Part shown: positions 38,501 to 50,341 of the stretch, in pieces | How the letters are laid out: each line of letters begins with the position of its first letter | Numbering within the stretch: the stretch's first letter is position 1 | From: Lamellibrachia columna | Taxonomy: Eukaryota; Annelida; Polychaeta; Sabellida; Siboglinidae | DNA: 64,000 nucleotides | Assembly (NCBI GenBank): GCA_963662155.1 | Contig: OY759268.1 | Location: 54,809,957-54,873,956 of the forward strand | Direction of reading: 5' to 3' | Translations under genes and position numbers: made by a program | The notes under the pieces: generated by a model | The model's database searches: none | What the model saw: only the letters and a program-made list of their open reading frames with translations | Told to the model about the DNA's origin: nothing

Positions 38501-39850
38501 TACTACTACTAATTAATTAACACCTGTCACATATATTGTGGACAGTATACATAGACACAATACTACTACTAATTAATTAACACCTGTCACATATATTGTG
38601 GACAGTATACATAGACACAATACTACTACTAATTAATTAACACCTGTCACATATTGTCATATATTGTGGACAGTATACATAGACACAATACTACTACTAA
38701 TTAATTAACACCTGTCACATATATTGTGGACAGTATACATAGACACAATACTACTACTAATTAATTAACACCTGTCACATATATTGTGGACAGTATACAT
38801 AGACACAATACTACTACTAATTAATTAACACCTGTCACATATATTGTGGACAGTATACATAGACACAATACTACTACTAATTAATTAACACCTGTCACAT
38901 ATATTGTGGACAGTTTACATAGACACAACACTACTACTAATTAATTAACACCTGTCCCATATATTGTGGACAGTATACATAGACACAACACTACTACTAA
39001 TTAATACAACCTGTCACATATATTGTGGACAGTATACATAGACACAACACTACTACTAATTAATTAACACCTGTCACATATATTGTGGACAGTATACATA
39101 GACACAATACTACTACTAATTAATTAACACCTGTCACATATATTGTGGACAGTATACATAGACACAATACTACTACTAATTAATTAACACCTGTCACATA
39201 TATTGTGGACAGTATACATAGACACAATACTACTACTAATTAATTAACACCTGTCACATATATTGTGGACAGTATACATAGACACAATACTACTACTAAT
39301 TAATTAACACCTGTCACATATATTGTGGACAGTATACATAGAAACAATACTACTACTAATTAATTAACACCTGTCACATATATTGTGGACAGTATACATA
39401 GACACAATACTACTACTAATTAATTAACACCTGTCACATATATTGTGGACAGTATACATAGACACAATACTACTACTAATTAATTAACACCTGTCACATA
39501 TATTGTGGACAGTATACATAGAAACAATACTACTACTAATTAATTAACACCTGTCACATATATTGTGGACAGTATACATAGACACAATACTACTACTAAT
39601 TAATTAACACCTGTCACATATATTGTGGACAGTATACATAGAAACAATACTACTACTAATTAATTAACACCTGTCACATATATTGTGGACAGTATACATA
39701 GACACAATACTACTACTAATTAATTAACACCTGTCACATATATTGTGGACAGTATACATAGACACAATACTACTACTAATTAATTAACACCTGTCACATA
39801 CATTGTGGACAGTATACATAGACACAATACTACTACTAATTAATTAACAC
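35462..39850. repeat. 4.4-kb satellite with 60-nt unit
   Basis: About 73 copies of a 60-nt unit with core attgtggacagtatacatag. The first unit is the last codons of the upstream gene (DIVDSI, HNTTTN, stop), so the array amplified a gene 3' end including its stop. A subset has aatacaacctg in place of aattaacacctg. No gene inside. Confidence 0.97.
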
Positions 39851-39965
39851 CGTCGACGGCAGACATCATCACCGTCGACGGCAAACATCATCACCGTCGA
39901 CGGCAGACATCATCACCGTCGACGGCAGATATCATCACCGTCGACGGCAGATATCATCACGAGTG
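39850..39965. repeat. 22-nt tandem array
   Basis: Five copies of a 22-nt unit (accgtcgacggcagacatcatc and variants), directly after the 60-nt satellite and leading into the open frame of the first fusion glycoprotein. Confidence 0.93.
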
Positions 39966-39992
39966 CAGAACACGTGTGCGAAATGGGCGCTT

Positions 39993-40370
39993 TGAGTAAG
40001 CTGAACGCGTCGAGTAAGCTGAGCGCGTTGAGTAAGCTGAACGCGTTGAGTAAGCTGAACGCGTTGAGTAAGCTGAACGCGTTGAGTAAGCTGAACGCGT
40101 TGAGTAAGCTGAACGCGTTGAGTAAGCTGAACGCGTTGAGTAAGCTGAACGCGTTGAGTAAGCTGAACGCGTTGAGTAAGCTGAACGCGTTGAGTAAGCT
40201 GAACGCGTTGAGTAAGCTGAACGCGTTGAGTAAGCTGAACGCGTTGAGTAAGCTGAACGCGTTGAGTAAGCTGAACGCGTTGAGTAAGCTGAACGCGTTG
40301 AGTAAGCTGAACGCGTTGAGTAAGCTGAACGCGTTGAGTAAGCTGAACGCGTTGAGTAAGCTGAACGCGG
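39993..40370. repeat. 18-nt tandem array in the heptad region of glycoprotein A
   Basis: About 21 copies of an 18-nt unit (ttgagtaagctgaacgcg) encoding LSKLNA, in frame. The copies are nearly identical. Confidence 0.97.
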
Positions 40371-40439
40371 ATGAAATAGTAAAATCGAATACGCGTCTCA
40401 CGTCGTTCATGGAACTGAGTCACAAAGAACTACAGAACA

Positions 40440-41008
40440 TCGACGGAGGTCTGGCATCGATAAACAAACGTATAATCGATACTAACAAACATAGTCGGAG
40501 GTCTGGCATCGATAAACAAACGTATAACCGATGCTAACAACCATAGTCGGAGGACTGGCATCGATAACAAACGTATAACCGATACTAACAAACATCGTCG
40601 GAGGACTGGCATCGATAAACAAACGTATAACCGATACTAACAAACATCGTCGGAGGACTGGCATCGATAAAGAAACGTATAACCGATACTAACAAACATC
40701 GTCGGAGGACTGGCATCGATAAAGAAACGTATAACCGACACTAACAAACATTGTCCGAGGACTGGCATCGATAAAAAACGTATAACTATACTAACAAACA
40801 TCGTCGGAGGACTGGCATCGATAACAAACGTATAACCGATACTAACAAACATCGTCGGAGGACTGGCATCGATAAACAAACGTATAACCGATACTAACAA
40901 ACATCGTCGGAGGACTAGCATCGATAAAGAAACGTATAACCGATACTAACAAACATCGTCGGAGGACTGGCATCGATAAACAAACGTATAACCGATACTA
41001 ACAAACAA
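40440..41008. repeat. 52-nt tandem array in glycoprotein A
   Basis: About 11 copies of a 52-nt unit with core ggactggcatcgataaacaa; some copies lack one or two bases. It derives from the coding sequence GGLASINKR and shifts the frame. Confidence 0.94.
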
Positions 41009-42394
41009 ATGTCGCTAGTGGCAAAAGGACTCGAGCAGGCAATGAACGACTTACGTAAGCAGATCATGTTAACGCAAGAAGCCAGTGCCCTATCGGTGGC
41101 CCTTGGAACGTCGACACAAGTCACGGATGTGTGTGTGACACGTTTGGAGGAAGACATCGCGGATTGGCGAATCAATTTAATAACGCTCATTGTTGGAAAT
41201 CTATCACCATGTTTTGTTAACGGACGATGTTAAGCAGTATTTTGGCGCATGCACTAAAGGAGATTAACATTTACGGACACGACATATTCGAATTGGCGCA
41301 TAGTAATCCGAGTTTCTATTATCAAATACATCGTACGCTTTACACGCAGAGCGATCAGTATTTGTACATTACAATGCATATACCGTTAACATCGGTCGGC
41401 GGCATGTTGGCTATCTATCGTCTCGACGTCATACCGCTCTCGATAAATAACACACACGGCGAAAGGACTCGTATATTAGGTCTACCGGCCTATTTAACGG
41501 TGACACCGAATGCCGAATACTACACCGAACTGACGAATGCGCAATACTTACAATGTGACACGGAACACGTCAAAATGTGTACAACAGCTACGCTGTTGCG
41601 TCATCGCAATACACTGAGTTGCGCTGCGAGTATCTATTATGACATACCGGAAAAAATATTAGAACTGTCCGTAGAACAATATAACGGAAATGCTAAACGT
41701 ATCGACGATTCGGCAAGGTATTTGGTGTACGGCGTCAATATTAGTGCTACATGGAGTTTGAATTGTCCGCTCGAAAAAGACAGCGCACGTGTCGCGCGAG
41801 CAATGGAACCGTGTAATACGTGTATCATACAATTACCGTGTATGTGTTCGTTGTCGGCGAAAGAATTCGTCATACCTATGCGTCTCAGTGATTGTTCAGT
41901 AATGACAAGTAGTATCAGTACCACAATTGTTTACGCCTTCCCGATTAATCTCGCCATGTATCATACGTTTCCACGAGACGTCGAAATACAGCGAATAACT
42001 GGTAGTTCAATGCGCTACGACCGCATGTGGTCACACGAACTACCTACGTTTCACGTCGTAGAATCTAATTGGACGGACGTGATGACGATCGACGACGAAC
42101 ACGCTTGGAAATTGAATAAACTAACTATAGTAGATACAGTATACGCCACTAAAGCCGATCATTTATGGCACAAAATACGCGACATGTCCGATTTTTCGTA
42201 CAACAATTTAAACGATATAAAAAATAATATCATGAACGGTTTCGGTGGCAAGATCTTTAACGTAGTAAGCATAACGGGCGGTGTCACTGGAATGATGGTG
42301 ATGGCTATCCTGGCGTGTATCTGTTCTATGTACAACTGCTATTGACACACACGATAACGTAAACATTTCGTAGCGTACGTATACCGTTCCGACA

Positions 42395-43500
42395 ATGGCA
42401 TCCGTAGTCAGTATCTTAATAGCGGCGATTGTGTCAGCGGGAATCTGCGCCATGTACACGTGCGGTGTCGTCCAATCGACAATAGCTTCTAGTAATTACG
42501 GCGTGTACTTTCACAAAGAAGCTCGCATAGTACAACGTCGAAACAGTGATACGTGCAAACATACATTTCGACTCGCCGTTCCTAATATAACGTATATTGC
42601 GCTTACGTATTATACTTGCGATACTGTAACGTTTTCGTTTTCGACGTGTATGGAACTGAACAATCGTATACGCGCATTGAATAAATATGCTGAGAATGAA
42701 CACGCGACGGCTCTCGCACAACTACGTTTTGTGGACACGTTTGTTTTACCTCATGCGGCCGACACTACGATACGTCGCCGACGAGACGTACGACAATCGC
42801 AAGCAATATTCTATCGTGCGAATGACGACTATACTACTACAACTACGGCGGCGCATACGAAACGATATAGAGTTAAACGCGGGTGGTTTACTGGCATTAT
42901 ACGTCGCGTTCAACAGGGCTACGCCGATCTGTTACACAAACTGGGTCTCGACCAACGTGACGCGATGATCGAACAACTGCAAAACGCGCGCGATTTAGTG
43001 TCGCTTAACACACGCGCAGTAATGCGTTACAATAATCGTCTGCATTCCGTGCAATCGTTGACTGAACATGAGACGGATCGCGTAGTACACAGCACGACAC
43101 GCAGCGACAACACTCTGACGTAGTACAGAGCACGACACGCAGCGACAACTCTCTGACGTAGTACAGAGCACAACACGCAGCGACAACACTCTGATGTAGT
43201 ACAGAGCACGACACGCAGCGACAACACTCCGACGTAGTACAGAGAACGACACGCAGCGACAACACTCTGACGTAGTACAGAGCACGACATGCAGCGACAA
43301 CACTCTGACGTAGTACAGAGCACGACACGCAGTGACAACTCTCTGACGTAGTAAACAGCACGACACGCAGCGACAACTCTCTGACGCGACTAGTGAACGC
43401 GATTAACACCACCTTTACGATTACGAAATCGCGTATAGCATCTATTGCACACAATCTCGAAATATTAAACAACGTACAATCCATGTTGCACACGCGTCGG
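42395..43500 (+). pseudogene. F/Env-like fusion glycoprotein B, N-terminal half
   Basis: It starts 49 nt after glycoprotein A. Signal peptide at residues 1-22 (MASVVSILIAAIVSAGI), a small cysteine-containing F2-like domain, a basic run RRRR at 127-130, and a furin-type site RVKR at 159-162 (42869-42880) followed at once by GWFTGIIRRV, the position and hydrophobic/glycine character of a fusion peptide, then a heptad-repeat helix (about 185-222). This cleavage site-fusion peptide-helix order is the baculovirus F / errantivirus Env arrangement. The frame ends at 43123 in a 38-nt array; about 40 further helical residues (RLVNAINTTFTITKSR) are open at 43386-43500 before a 96-nt array. The rest of the ectodomain and the membrane anchor are absent, so it is truncated. 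Confidence 0.62.
43083..43390. repeat. 38-nt tandem array in glycoprotein B
   Basis: Eight copies of a 38-nt unit with core agagcacgacacgcagcgac. Not a multiple of three; it destroys the frame. Confidence 0.95.
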
Positions 43501-44735
43501 GCTAATGTAAACGGTGTGACACCTTTCGACGGGTGTTCGTCAGTAGCAACAGTAGCAGTGTGATACCTTTCGACGGGTGTTCGTCAGTAGTCTCGAGTGT
43601 CGAACACTTCTGTCGTCGTCGGCGGCGTCCGTCTCGTCGGGCTAGTGTAAACGGTGTGATACCTTTCGACGGGTGTTCGTCAGTAGTCTCGAGTGTCGAA
43701 CACTTCTGTCGTCGTCGGCGGCGTCCGTCTCGTCGGGCTAATGTAAACGGTGTGATACCTTTCGACGGGTGTTCGTCAGTAGTCTCGAGTGTCGAACACT
43801 TCTGTCGTCGTCGGCGGCGTCCGTCTCGTCGGGCTAATGTAAACGGTGTGACACCTTTCGACGGGTGTTCGTCAGTAGTCTCGAGTGTCGAACACTTCTG
43901 TCGTCGTCGGCGGCGTCCGTCTCGTCGGGCTAATGTAAACGGTGTGATACCTTTCGACGGGTGTTCGTCAGTAGTCTCGAGTGTCGAACACTTCTGTCGT
44001 CGTCGGCGGCGTCCGTCTCGTCGGGCTAATGTAAACGGTGTGACACCTTTCGACGGGTGTTCGTCAGTAGTCTCGAGTGTCGAACACTTCTGTCGTCGTC
44101 GGCGGCGTCCGTCTCGTCGGGCTAATGTAAACGGTGTGACACCTTTCGACGGGTGTTCGTCAGTAGTCTCGAGTGTCGAACACTTCTGTCGTCGTCGGCG
44201 GCGTCCGTCTCGTCGGGCTAATGTAAACGGTGTTACACCTTTCGACGGGTGTTCGTCAGTAGTCTCGAGTGTCGAACACTTCTGTCGTCGTCGGCGGCGT
44301 CCGTCTCGTCGGGCTAATGTAAACGGTGTGATACCTTTCGACGGGTGTTCGTCAGTAGTCTCGAGTGTCGAACACTTCTGTCGTCGTCGGCGGCGTCCGT
44401 CTCGTCGGGCTAATGTAAACGGTGTGACACCTTTCGACGGGTGTTCGTCAGTAGTCTCGAGTGTCGAACACTTCTGTCGTCGTCGGCGGCGTCCGTCTCG
44501 TCGGGCTAATGTAAACGGTGTGATACCTTTCGACGGGTGTTCGTCAGTAGTCTCGAGTGTCGAACACTTCTGTCGTCGTCGGCGGCGTCCGTCTCGTCGG
44601 GCTAATGTAAACGGTGTGATACCTTTCGACGGCTGTTCGTCAGTAGTCTCGAGTGTCGAACACTTCTGTCGTCGTCGGCGGCGTCCGTCTCGTCGGGCTA
44701 ATGTAAACGGTGTGATACCTTTCGACGGGTGTTCG
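43498..44735. repeat. 96-nt tandem array open on both strands
   Basis: About 13 copies of a 96-nt unit with core gtcgtcgtcggcggcgtccg. It encodes 32 residues per unit on both strands with no stop: + gives IPFDGCSSVVSSVEHFC and an arginine run, - gives TPFTLARRDGRRRRRQK. It lies at the convergence point of + and - strand genes. Confidence 0.97.
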
Positions 44736-46558
44736 TTAACAGACTCTAAGAATCGTTGACGCGGATCATCGATTACGGTATTCATTGTGACATTCTGTGG
44801 ACGCGATACGGCGTGTGAAAGAGCAGTAGCAACAGTAGCAGACTGTGTCGTGGCGTCTATACGATATGTACTCGGAGTATACAGTTAGTGAAAGAGCAGT
44901 AGCAACAGTAGCAGACTGTGTCGTGGCGTCTATACGATATGTACTCGGAGTATACAGTTAGTGAAAGAGCAGTAGCAACAGTAGCAGACTGTGTCGTGGC
45001 GTCTATACGATATGTACTCGGAGTATACAGTTAGTGAAAGAGCAGTAGCAACAGTAGCAGACTGTGTCGTGGCGTCTATACGATATGTACTCGGAGTATA
45101 CAGTTAGTGAAAGAGCAGTAGCAACAGTAGCAGACTGTGTCGTGGCGTCTATACGATATGTACTCGGAGTATACAGTTAGTGAAAGAGCAGTAGCAACAG
45201 TAGCAGACTGTGTCGTGGCGTCTATACGATATGTACTCGGAGTATACAGTTAGTGAAAGAGCAGTAGCAACAGTAGCAGACTGTGTCGTGACGTCTGTAC
45301 GATATGTACTCGGAGTATACAGTTAGTGAAAGAGCAGTAGCAACAGTAGCAGACTGTGTCGTGGCGTCTATACGATATGTATTCGGAGTATACAGTTAGT
45401 GAAAGAGCAGTAGCAACAGTAGCAGACTGTGTCGTGACGTCTGTACGATATGTATTCGGAGTATACAGTTAGTGAAAGAGTAGTAGCAACAGTAGCAGGC
45501 TGTGTCGTGACGTCTGTACGATATGTATTCGGAGTATACAGTTAGTGAAAGAGCAGTAGCAACAGTAGCAGACTGTGTCGTGACGTCTGTACGATATGTA
45601 TTCGGAGTATACAGGTAGTGAAAGAGCAGTAGCAACAGTAGCAGACTGTGTCGTGACGTCTGTACGATATGTATTCGGAGTATACAGTTAGTGAAAGAGC
45701 AGTAGCAACAGTGACATACTGTGTCGTGACGTCTATACGATATGTATTCGGAGTATACAGTTAGTGAAAGAGTAGTAGCAACAGTAGCAGACTGTGTCGT
45801 GACGTCTGTACGATTTGTATTCGGAGTATACAGTTAGTGAAAGAGCAGTAGCAACAGTGACATACTGTGTCGTGACGTCTATACGATATGTATTCGGAGT
45901 ATACAGTTAGTGAAAGAGCAGTAGCAACAGTAGCAGACTGTGTCGTGACGTCTGTACGATATGTATTCGGAGTATACAGTTAGTGAAAGAGCAGTAGCAA
46001 CAGTAGCAGACTGTGTCGTGACGTCTGTACGATATGTATTCGGAGTATACAGTTAGTGAAAGAGCAGTAGCAACAGTAGCAGACTGTGTCGTGACGTCTG
46101 TACGATATGTATTCGGAGTATACAGTTAGTGAAAGAGCAGTAGCAACAGTAGCAGACTGTGTCGTGACGTCTGTACGATATGTATTCGGAGTATACAGTT
46201 AGTGAAAGAGCAGTAGCAACAGTAGCAGACTGTGTCGTGACGTCTGTACGATATGTATTCGGAGTATACAGTTAGTGAAAGAGCAGTAGCAACAGTAGCT
46301 GACTGTGTCGTGACGTCTGTACGATATGTACTCGGAGTATACAGTTAGTGAAAGAGCAGTAGCAACAGTAGCAGACTGTGTCGTGGCGTCTATACGATAT
46401 GCCTTGTTAATACTGACGTGTGTCACTTCGATTGATTCGTTAATCTCGTCGTCGTCGCATGGCGGATACGTTGATGTTATGCATTCGATCAGCACGTGCG
46501 CTATTCGGCTCTGTACAGACAAATGCTCGATCACGCTACAGAAGACAGCCGCTTTCAC
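43502..46558 (-). pseudogene. Unrecognised - strand remnant carrying two arrays
   Basis: A start-like MKAAVFCSVIEHL at 46558 runs about 55 codons, then into a 73-nt array (44817-46395) that breaks the frame. Past it the - frame reopens (TMNTVIDDPRQRFLESV, from about 44795) into the 96-nt array and stops at 43502. The basic run RRDGRRRRRQK, if this is the true strand, would be nuclear-localisation-like and DNA-binding-like. I cannot tell whether the 96-nt unit came from this gene or from the 3' end of glycoprotein B. Confidence 0.35.
44817..46395. repeat. 73-nt tandem array
   Basis: About 22 copies of a 73-nt unit with core agcagtagcaacagtagcag. The first six copies read gtggcgtctatacgatatgtactc and most later ones gtgacgtctgtacgatatgtattc, with the first type returning in the last copy, so the array has internal subfamilies. 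Unrelated in sequence to the 73-nt intronic array at 4480. Confidence 0.96.
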
Positions 46559-46625
46559 ACAGTACGTACTTTCACACAGTACGTACTTTCACACAGTACG
46601 TACTTTCACACAATACGTACTTTCT
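46556..46625. repeat. 17-nt tandem array
   Basis: Four copies of acgtactttcacacagt, just 5' of the - strand frame at 46558. Confidence 0.93.
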
Positions 46626-46715
46626 GTCGCGTTCGTACAAAAACAGTTCGTTACGATGTAGTATACACGTAACGTATACGATACTACATTACCGTCATTA
46701 CACGTCGCACGAGCA

Positions 46716-47600
46716 TCACTCAATAGACGATAGAGGACGATATTCGATGTACGTGGCTTTCTCATCCAATACAGAGCAGTTCGTCATCGGCAAACAGTAA
46801 TACAATACAATACAGAGCAGTTCGTCATCGGCAAACGGTACGTCTTGATTTCCGTACAGTTCCACGAACGCTCCGCAGATGTCTCCAATGGGAACAGTAA
46901 AGGCGAATGCGTTCTGTGTATCTATAACGTAGCTGTCGTCATTCAAGAAATACATACTGCTGTTGGTCAGTCCTTTAAAAATACACGGTGTACTATCGGT
47001 CTGATAAACGTATTCGCCGATTTCGACCACATGTAGCACGTTCGGTAACAATTCGACGGCACCGTACATGCCACGCGTACATGGTCGTACATGGTCGTAC
47101 ATAGTCGTAGATTTGTCACTGCGTCGGCGCATACGTCCGCTGTGTCGCCACCATACGATGTTGCAGTCACGAACGTGAGTTCAATTACTATAGCTTCATC
47201 GTTACCGACATCGCGCATGCGTAGATGTATACGATGACTGTTGGTTGCAGCCGATGGGTATAATTCATCATCCAATCAGTCGTCCCCGTCGTTGCATCGG
47301 ATGTCGGTATTGCAGCGTACACACCGTGTTGAATGGCGTCGATGTAGAGATTCCATAATCGACACGAACTTGTGGACGTCGGAAACCGATACGTGCGATT
47401 GTCGTCTGTTGGCTGCAATTCGGATAACCGTGTCACAACATACGCGGCGTCGTACATGCGATACGGTAGCTGTATGTCGATCATCACTGTATGCGTTACC
47501 GTTTGTATCAGTTGTCGCATGCGTTCGTCGTACATAAGTTTGTTATGTACGGCCGCGTAAGGTCGCATCATCGCCGAGTGCGCAGATGCGATGAACGTGT
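46716..47600 (-). pseudogene. Unrecognised - strand gene in three frames
   Basis: Coding signal reads 47571-47240 (MMRPYAAVHNKLMYDERM...), then shifts frame (NDEAIVIELTFVTATSYGG, about 47210-47100), then shifts again (47090-46716, GAVELLPNVLHVVEIGEYV ... ending EYRPLSSIE). An 11-nt triplication (catggtcgta-type, about 47071-47105) coincides with the second shift, and a 26-nt duplication lies at 46770-46835. It could be the C-terminal end of the polymerase or a separate gene; no motif decides. Confidence 0.42.
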
Positions 47601-48007
47601 TTGCGACGACGTTAATCGTACCCCATGACCTGGACCGGATGATGTCGTTGTCATCGATAGCACTGCGCGTGTCGCGGCGATAGCACGTACATCGCGTATA
47701 TTCTGCGCGTCAATATATCGATGCAATGTTGTGACGATATGACGTTCATACGCGGTCGTCTGTAAACGTTGCGCGGCCGGTACGATATAGGGACCCGGAA
47801 GAGTAGCGATGGGTTATCGCTTCGGACCGGCATTGTTTGCAAGCATGTTCTTAACGGGAATTTTTCGTATTCCCAATGCCACCGGCGATGTTCACGTCTC
47901 TACGCTGCTGCACGAGTATTTGCCGAGCAGAAAAACGCGTAGCGTATTGGCGCAGAACGTACCGAGTTGCACATGCGCCGGTCTTTGTACATCAAAGCGT
48001 CGAGGTA

Positions 48008-48372
48008 TTTGTGTCGTGTCCGTACCGTCGATGTAACATACGTCGCGTGTCGTGTCCGTACCGTCGATGTAACATATGTCGCGTGTCATGTCCGTACCGT
48101 CGATGTAACATACGTCGTGTGTCGTGTCCGTACCGTCGACGTAACATACGTCGCGTGTCGTGTCCGTACCGTCGATGTAACATACGTCGTGTGTCGTGTC
48201 CGTACCGTCGATGTAACATACGTCGCGTGTCGTGTCCGTACCGTCGATGTAACATACGTCGTGTGTCGTGTCCGTACCGTCGATGTAACGTACGTCGTGT
48301 GTCGTGTCCGTACCGTCGATGTAGCATACGTCGTGTGTCGTGTCCGTACCGTCGATGTAACATACGTCGCGT
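48008..48372. repeat. 36-nt tandem array in the polymerase C-terminal region
   Basis: Ten copies of a 36-nt unit with core gtccgtaccgtcgatgtaac; on the - strand it encodes DVCYIDGTDTTH/R, 12 residues in frame. Confidence 0.95.
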
Positions 48373-48712
48373 GCACGAACTGTTGCTATGTTGGAGTTAG
48401 CGCCTGGTCCATGTAACGTGACGCGCATACTACTCGTAATATCGCACAACGGCACGATCCCTGTGTGATGGCGTCGCCGAAGTATAGGAATAACGCAAGT
48501 CCGCGTACGTCCGACTGAGAGAGCAGTTTCCATGCTATTTCTTGGCACCGCGTTTGCCTGCGAGTTGTACCCAGTTTCTTTCCACTCATACCTGCAATAT
48601 GGAAGCGCACATGACCGTCCGCAACAGCGTATCCCGCGTAAGTCTTCTTTGCCAGTATAAATATACCATCTTCTCGAGCATTAGTTTCGTCGGTGCACGG
48701 TAGAGTGGACGC

Positions 48713-48778
48713 AATGTCGCAGTGCCTTCGTTACAATGTCGCAGTGCCTTCGTTACAATGTCGCAGTGCCTTCGTTAC
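48713..48778. repeat. 22-nt triplication in the polymerase
   Basis: Three copies of a 22-nt unit with core gtcgcagtgccttcgttaca, between motif C and the thumb motif. Frame-shifting. Confidence 0.92.
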
Positions 48779-49370
48779 AAAGCGCCGCGAGGTGTACGCA
48801 GCGTTTGCTTAATGCAGACACCAGTTCACAAACGGTCATGTGGTTTCTGATGTGTGTTCGCGTGCACAAACACCATTTAGTGTTCGGGCGGTCATGTCGT
48901 CAGATGTTCGTCGTACCTGGGAACATTGACATTCTCGGCATTCGTCTTATTCGCATCTCTACTCAGATCATTCGCGTTGCGCATTTCGACACCGAGCGTC
49001 GTACAGGACCGATATAACGGCCGTTGGTGAGAGAACATTCAAAAAGAGCGAATCCGTATCAGCGGACGTACGTTCTGCTACACTCCGAATAGCATTGCGA
49101 GCCGATGTAGTAGTGGCTCCACCTACCGACGCTTGCAAATAGAGCAACGCTCCATACATTGCGTTGTTTTCGATCTTCACCGATAACTGTTGTGTATCGC
49201 AGGGGGCTTCGGTATCGCTGTCCTGGTCACGCTCGGCTTGCGCACGTGCCGTTTTGTACATTCGTCGCAGTGCTTTCATGTCTGTCGATATCATATTCGA
49301 TAATGCCATAACATATCTTTCGGATACGAGCGGTTCTCGTCTGGTGATCTTGTGTGCACGACGCGGCGCC

Positions 49371-49530
49371 ACCGGTCCTGTTTCTGCGGACTCTTGGATA
49401 GAGCTGATCTCGGTGATCTCGTCGTCGATGCCTTCACGTAATTTGTTCGGTCACGGTGCCACGGGTCCTGTTTCTGCGGACCCTTGTATAGTGCTGACCT
49501 CGATGATCTCGTAGTCGATGCCTTCACGTA
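49371..49530. repeat. 90-nt partial duplication in the polymerase
   Basis: Nearly two copies of a 90-nt segment with core cctgtttctgcggac, between motifs A and B. The copies have diverged at several positions, so it is older than the arrays with identical units. Confidence 0.88.
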
Positions 49531-50341
49531 AATCGTTCGTCGCGATGTATTCCCACGTCGTCATAGCCGACAAACACAGGTTATGTTCTTACATCAATGA
49601 CGGATACTGCAACGAAAAGTCAAATGTGGCGTACATATTATTAAACGTTCCAATGTTGTTAGCGGTCATACCGGCTCCCATCTGCGTTTTTCGAAATCCA
49701 CATCAACATCCTTTTCGCACCCCGGATGCAACATCTTTTCGAGGCCTTCGATCGTCACACATGGTACCGTCGGCAGCATAAGTACGCCATCACGAGCGTC
49801 ACACTTTGCGAGTATATTCAACACGTTATACGTCGATCGTTGCATGAACAATTCTCGTACGGACATCCTGTTGATACGCGATATGGCCACGTAGAAGTCG
49901 TTTACTTTCGTCACGCGTAACAGTAACATTACGAGCAGACTATCCATGAGACAGTAGGCTAGCAGCAGTTCTACGTCGTCCGTGTTTCCGTCCGTGTTTC
50001 CGTGTGACCACGTGTCGTATAGACGCGCATACGATACCTGCGGTGCGTCAATCTTTGCTACACCAATGTACTTCTTAGCGACAACGTCCAGTCGCGTCAT
50101 CAGCTTACTCAAAAGACGCATTGCATCAGCAAATATTACGACACGCGACGTGACATGACGTATTGTCTTCGCCACTAACATCACACGCCTCACAGTAGTC
50201 GTATCCGCCGCATCCTGCAGTTCGGTATCCGCGACTGTAGCATTGTCGTATACGGAATCGTGCACGTTCAATATCATAGTACGCATGATATTTCTGTCTG
50301 AACTAACCGTTGTGGTATTGTAGTCTGACGCAGTAGTTGCA

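Larger units (their letters stand above)
39961..42345 (+). pseudogene. F/Env-like fusion glycoprotein A, C-terminal two thirds
   Basis: A class I membrane-fusion glycoprotein resembling baculovirus F and errantivirus Env. Order: a coiled-coil heptad region (39974-40530, SNTRLTSFMELSHKELQNI), interrupted by an 18-nt array and a 52-nt array; more helix (41009-41215, ...AKGLEQAMNDLRKQI); one frame change near 41215; then 41227-42345, a cysteine-rich ectodomain with the spacing usual after the helix in this family (GLPAYLTVTPNAEYY, then four cysteines within about 35 residues), a stem, and one membrane span at the very C terminus (VVSITGGVTGMMVMAILAC, residues about 346-367) with almost no cytoplasmic tail. 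The part that should hold the cleavage site and fusion peptide is not visible; the 60-nt satellite lies just upstream. Family assignment is by layout. Confidence 0.6.

Noticed and set aside
35462..39850. Regular 60-nt periodicity resembling a CRISPR array
   Set aside because: All 60 positions are repeated; there are no unique spacers, and the setting is an animal genome. It is a simple tandem satellite, as are the other arrays.
39961..43500. Retroviral or errantivirus env gene rather than a gene of a DNA virus
   Set aside because: No gag, protease, reverse transcriptase, integrase or LTR lies beside it, while the same composition and style continue into polymerase B and primase genes. It cannot be fully excluded for the glycoprotein ancestry itself.
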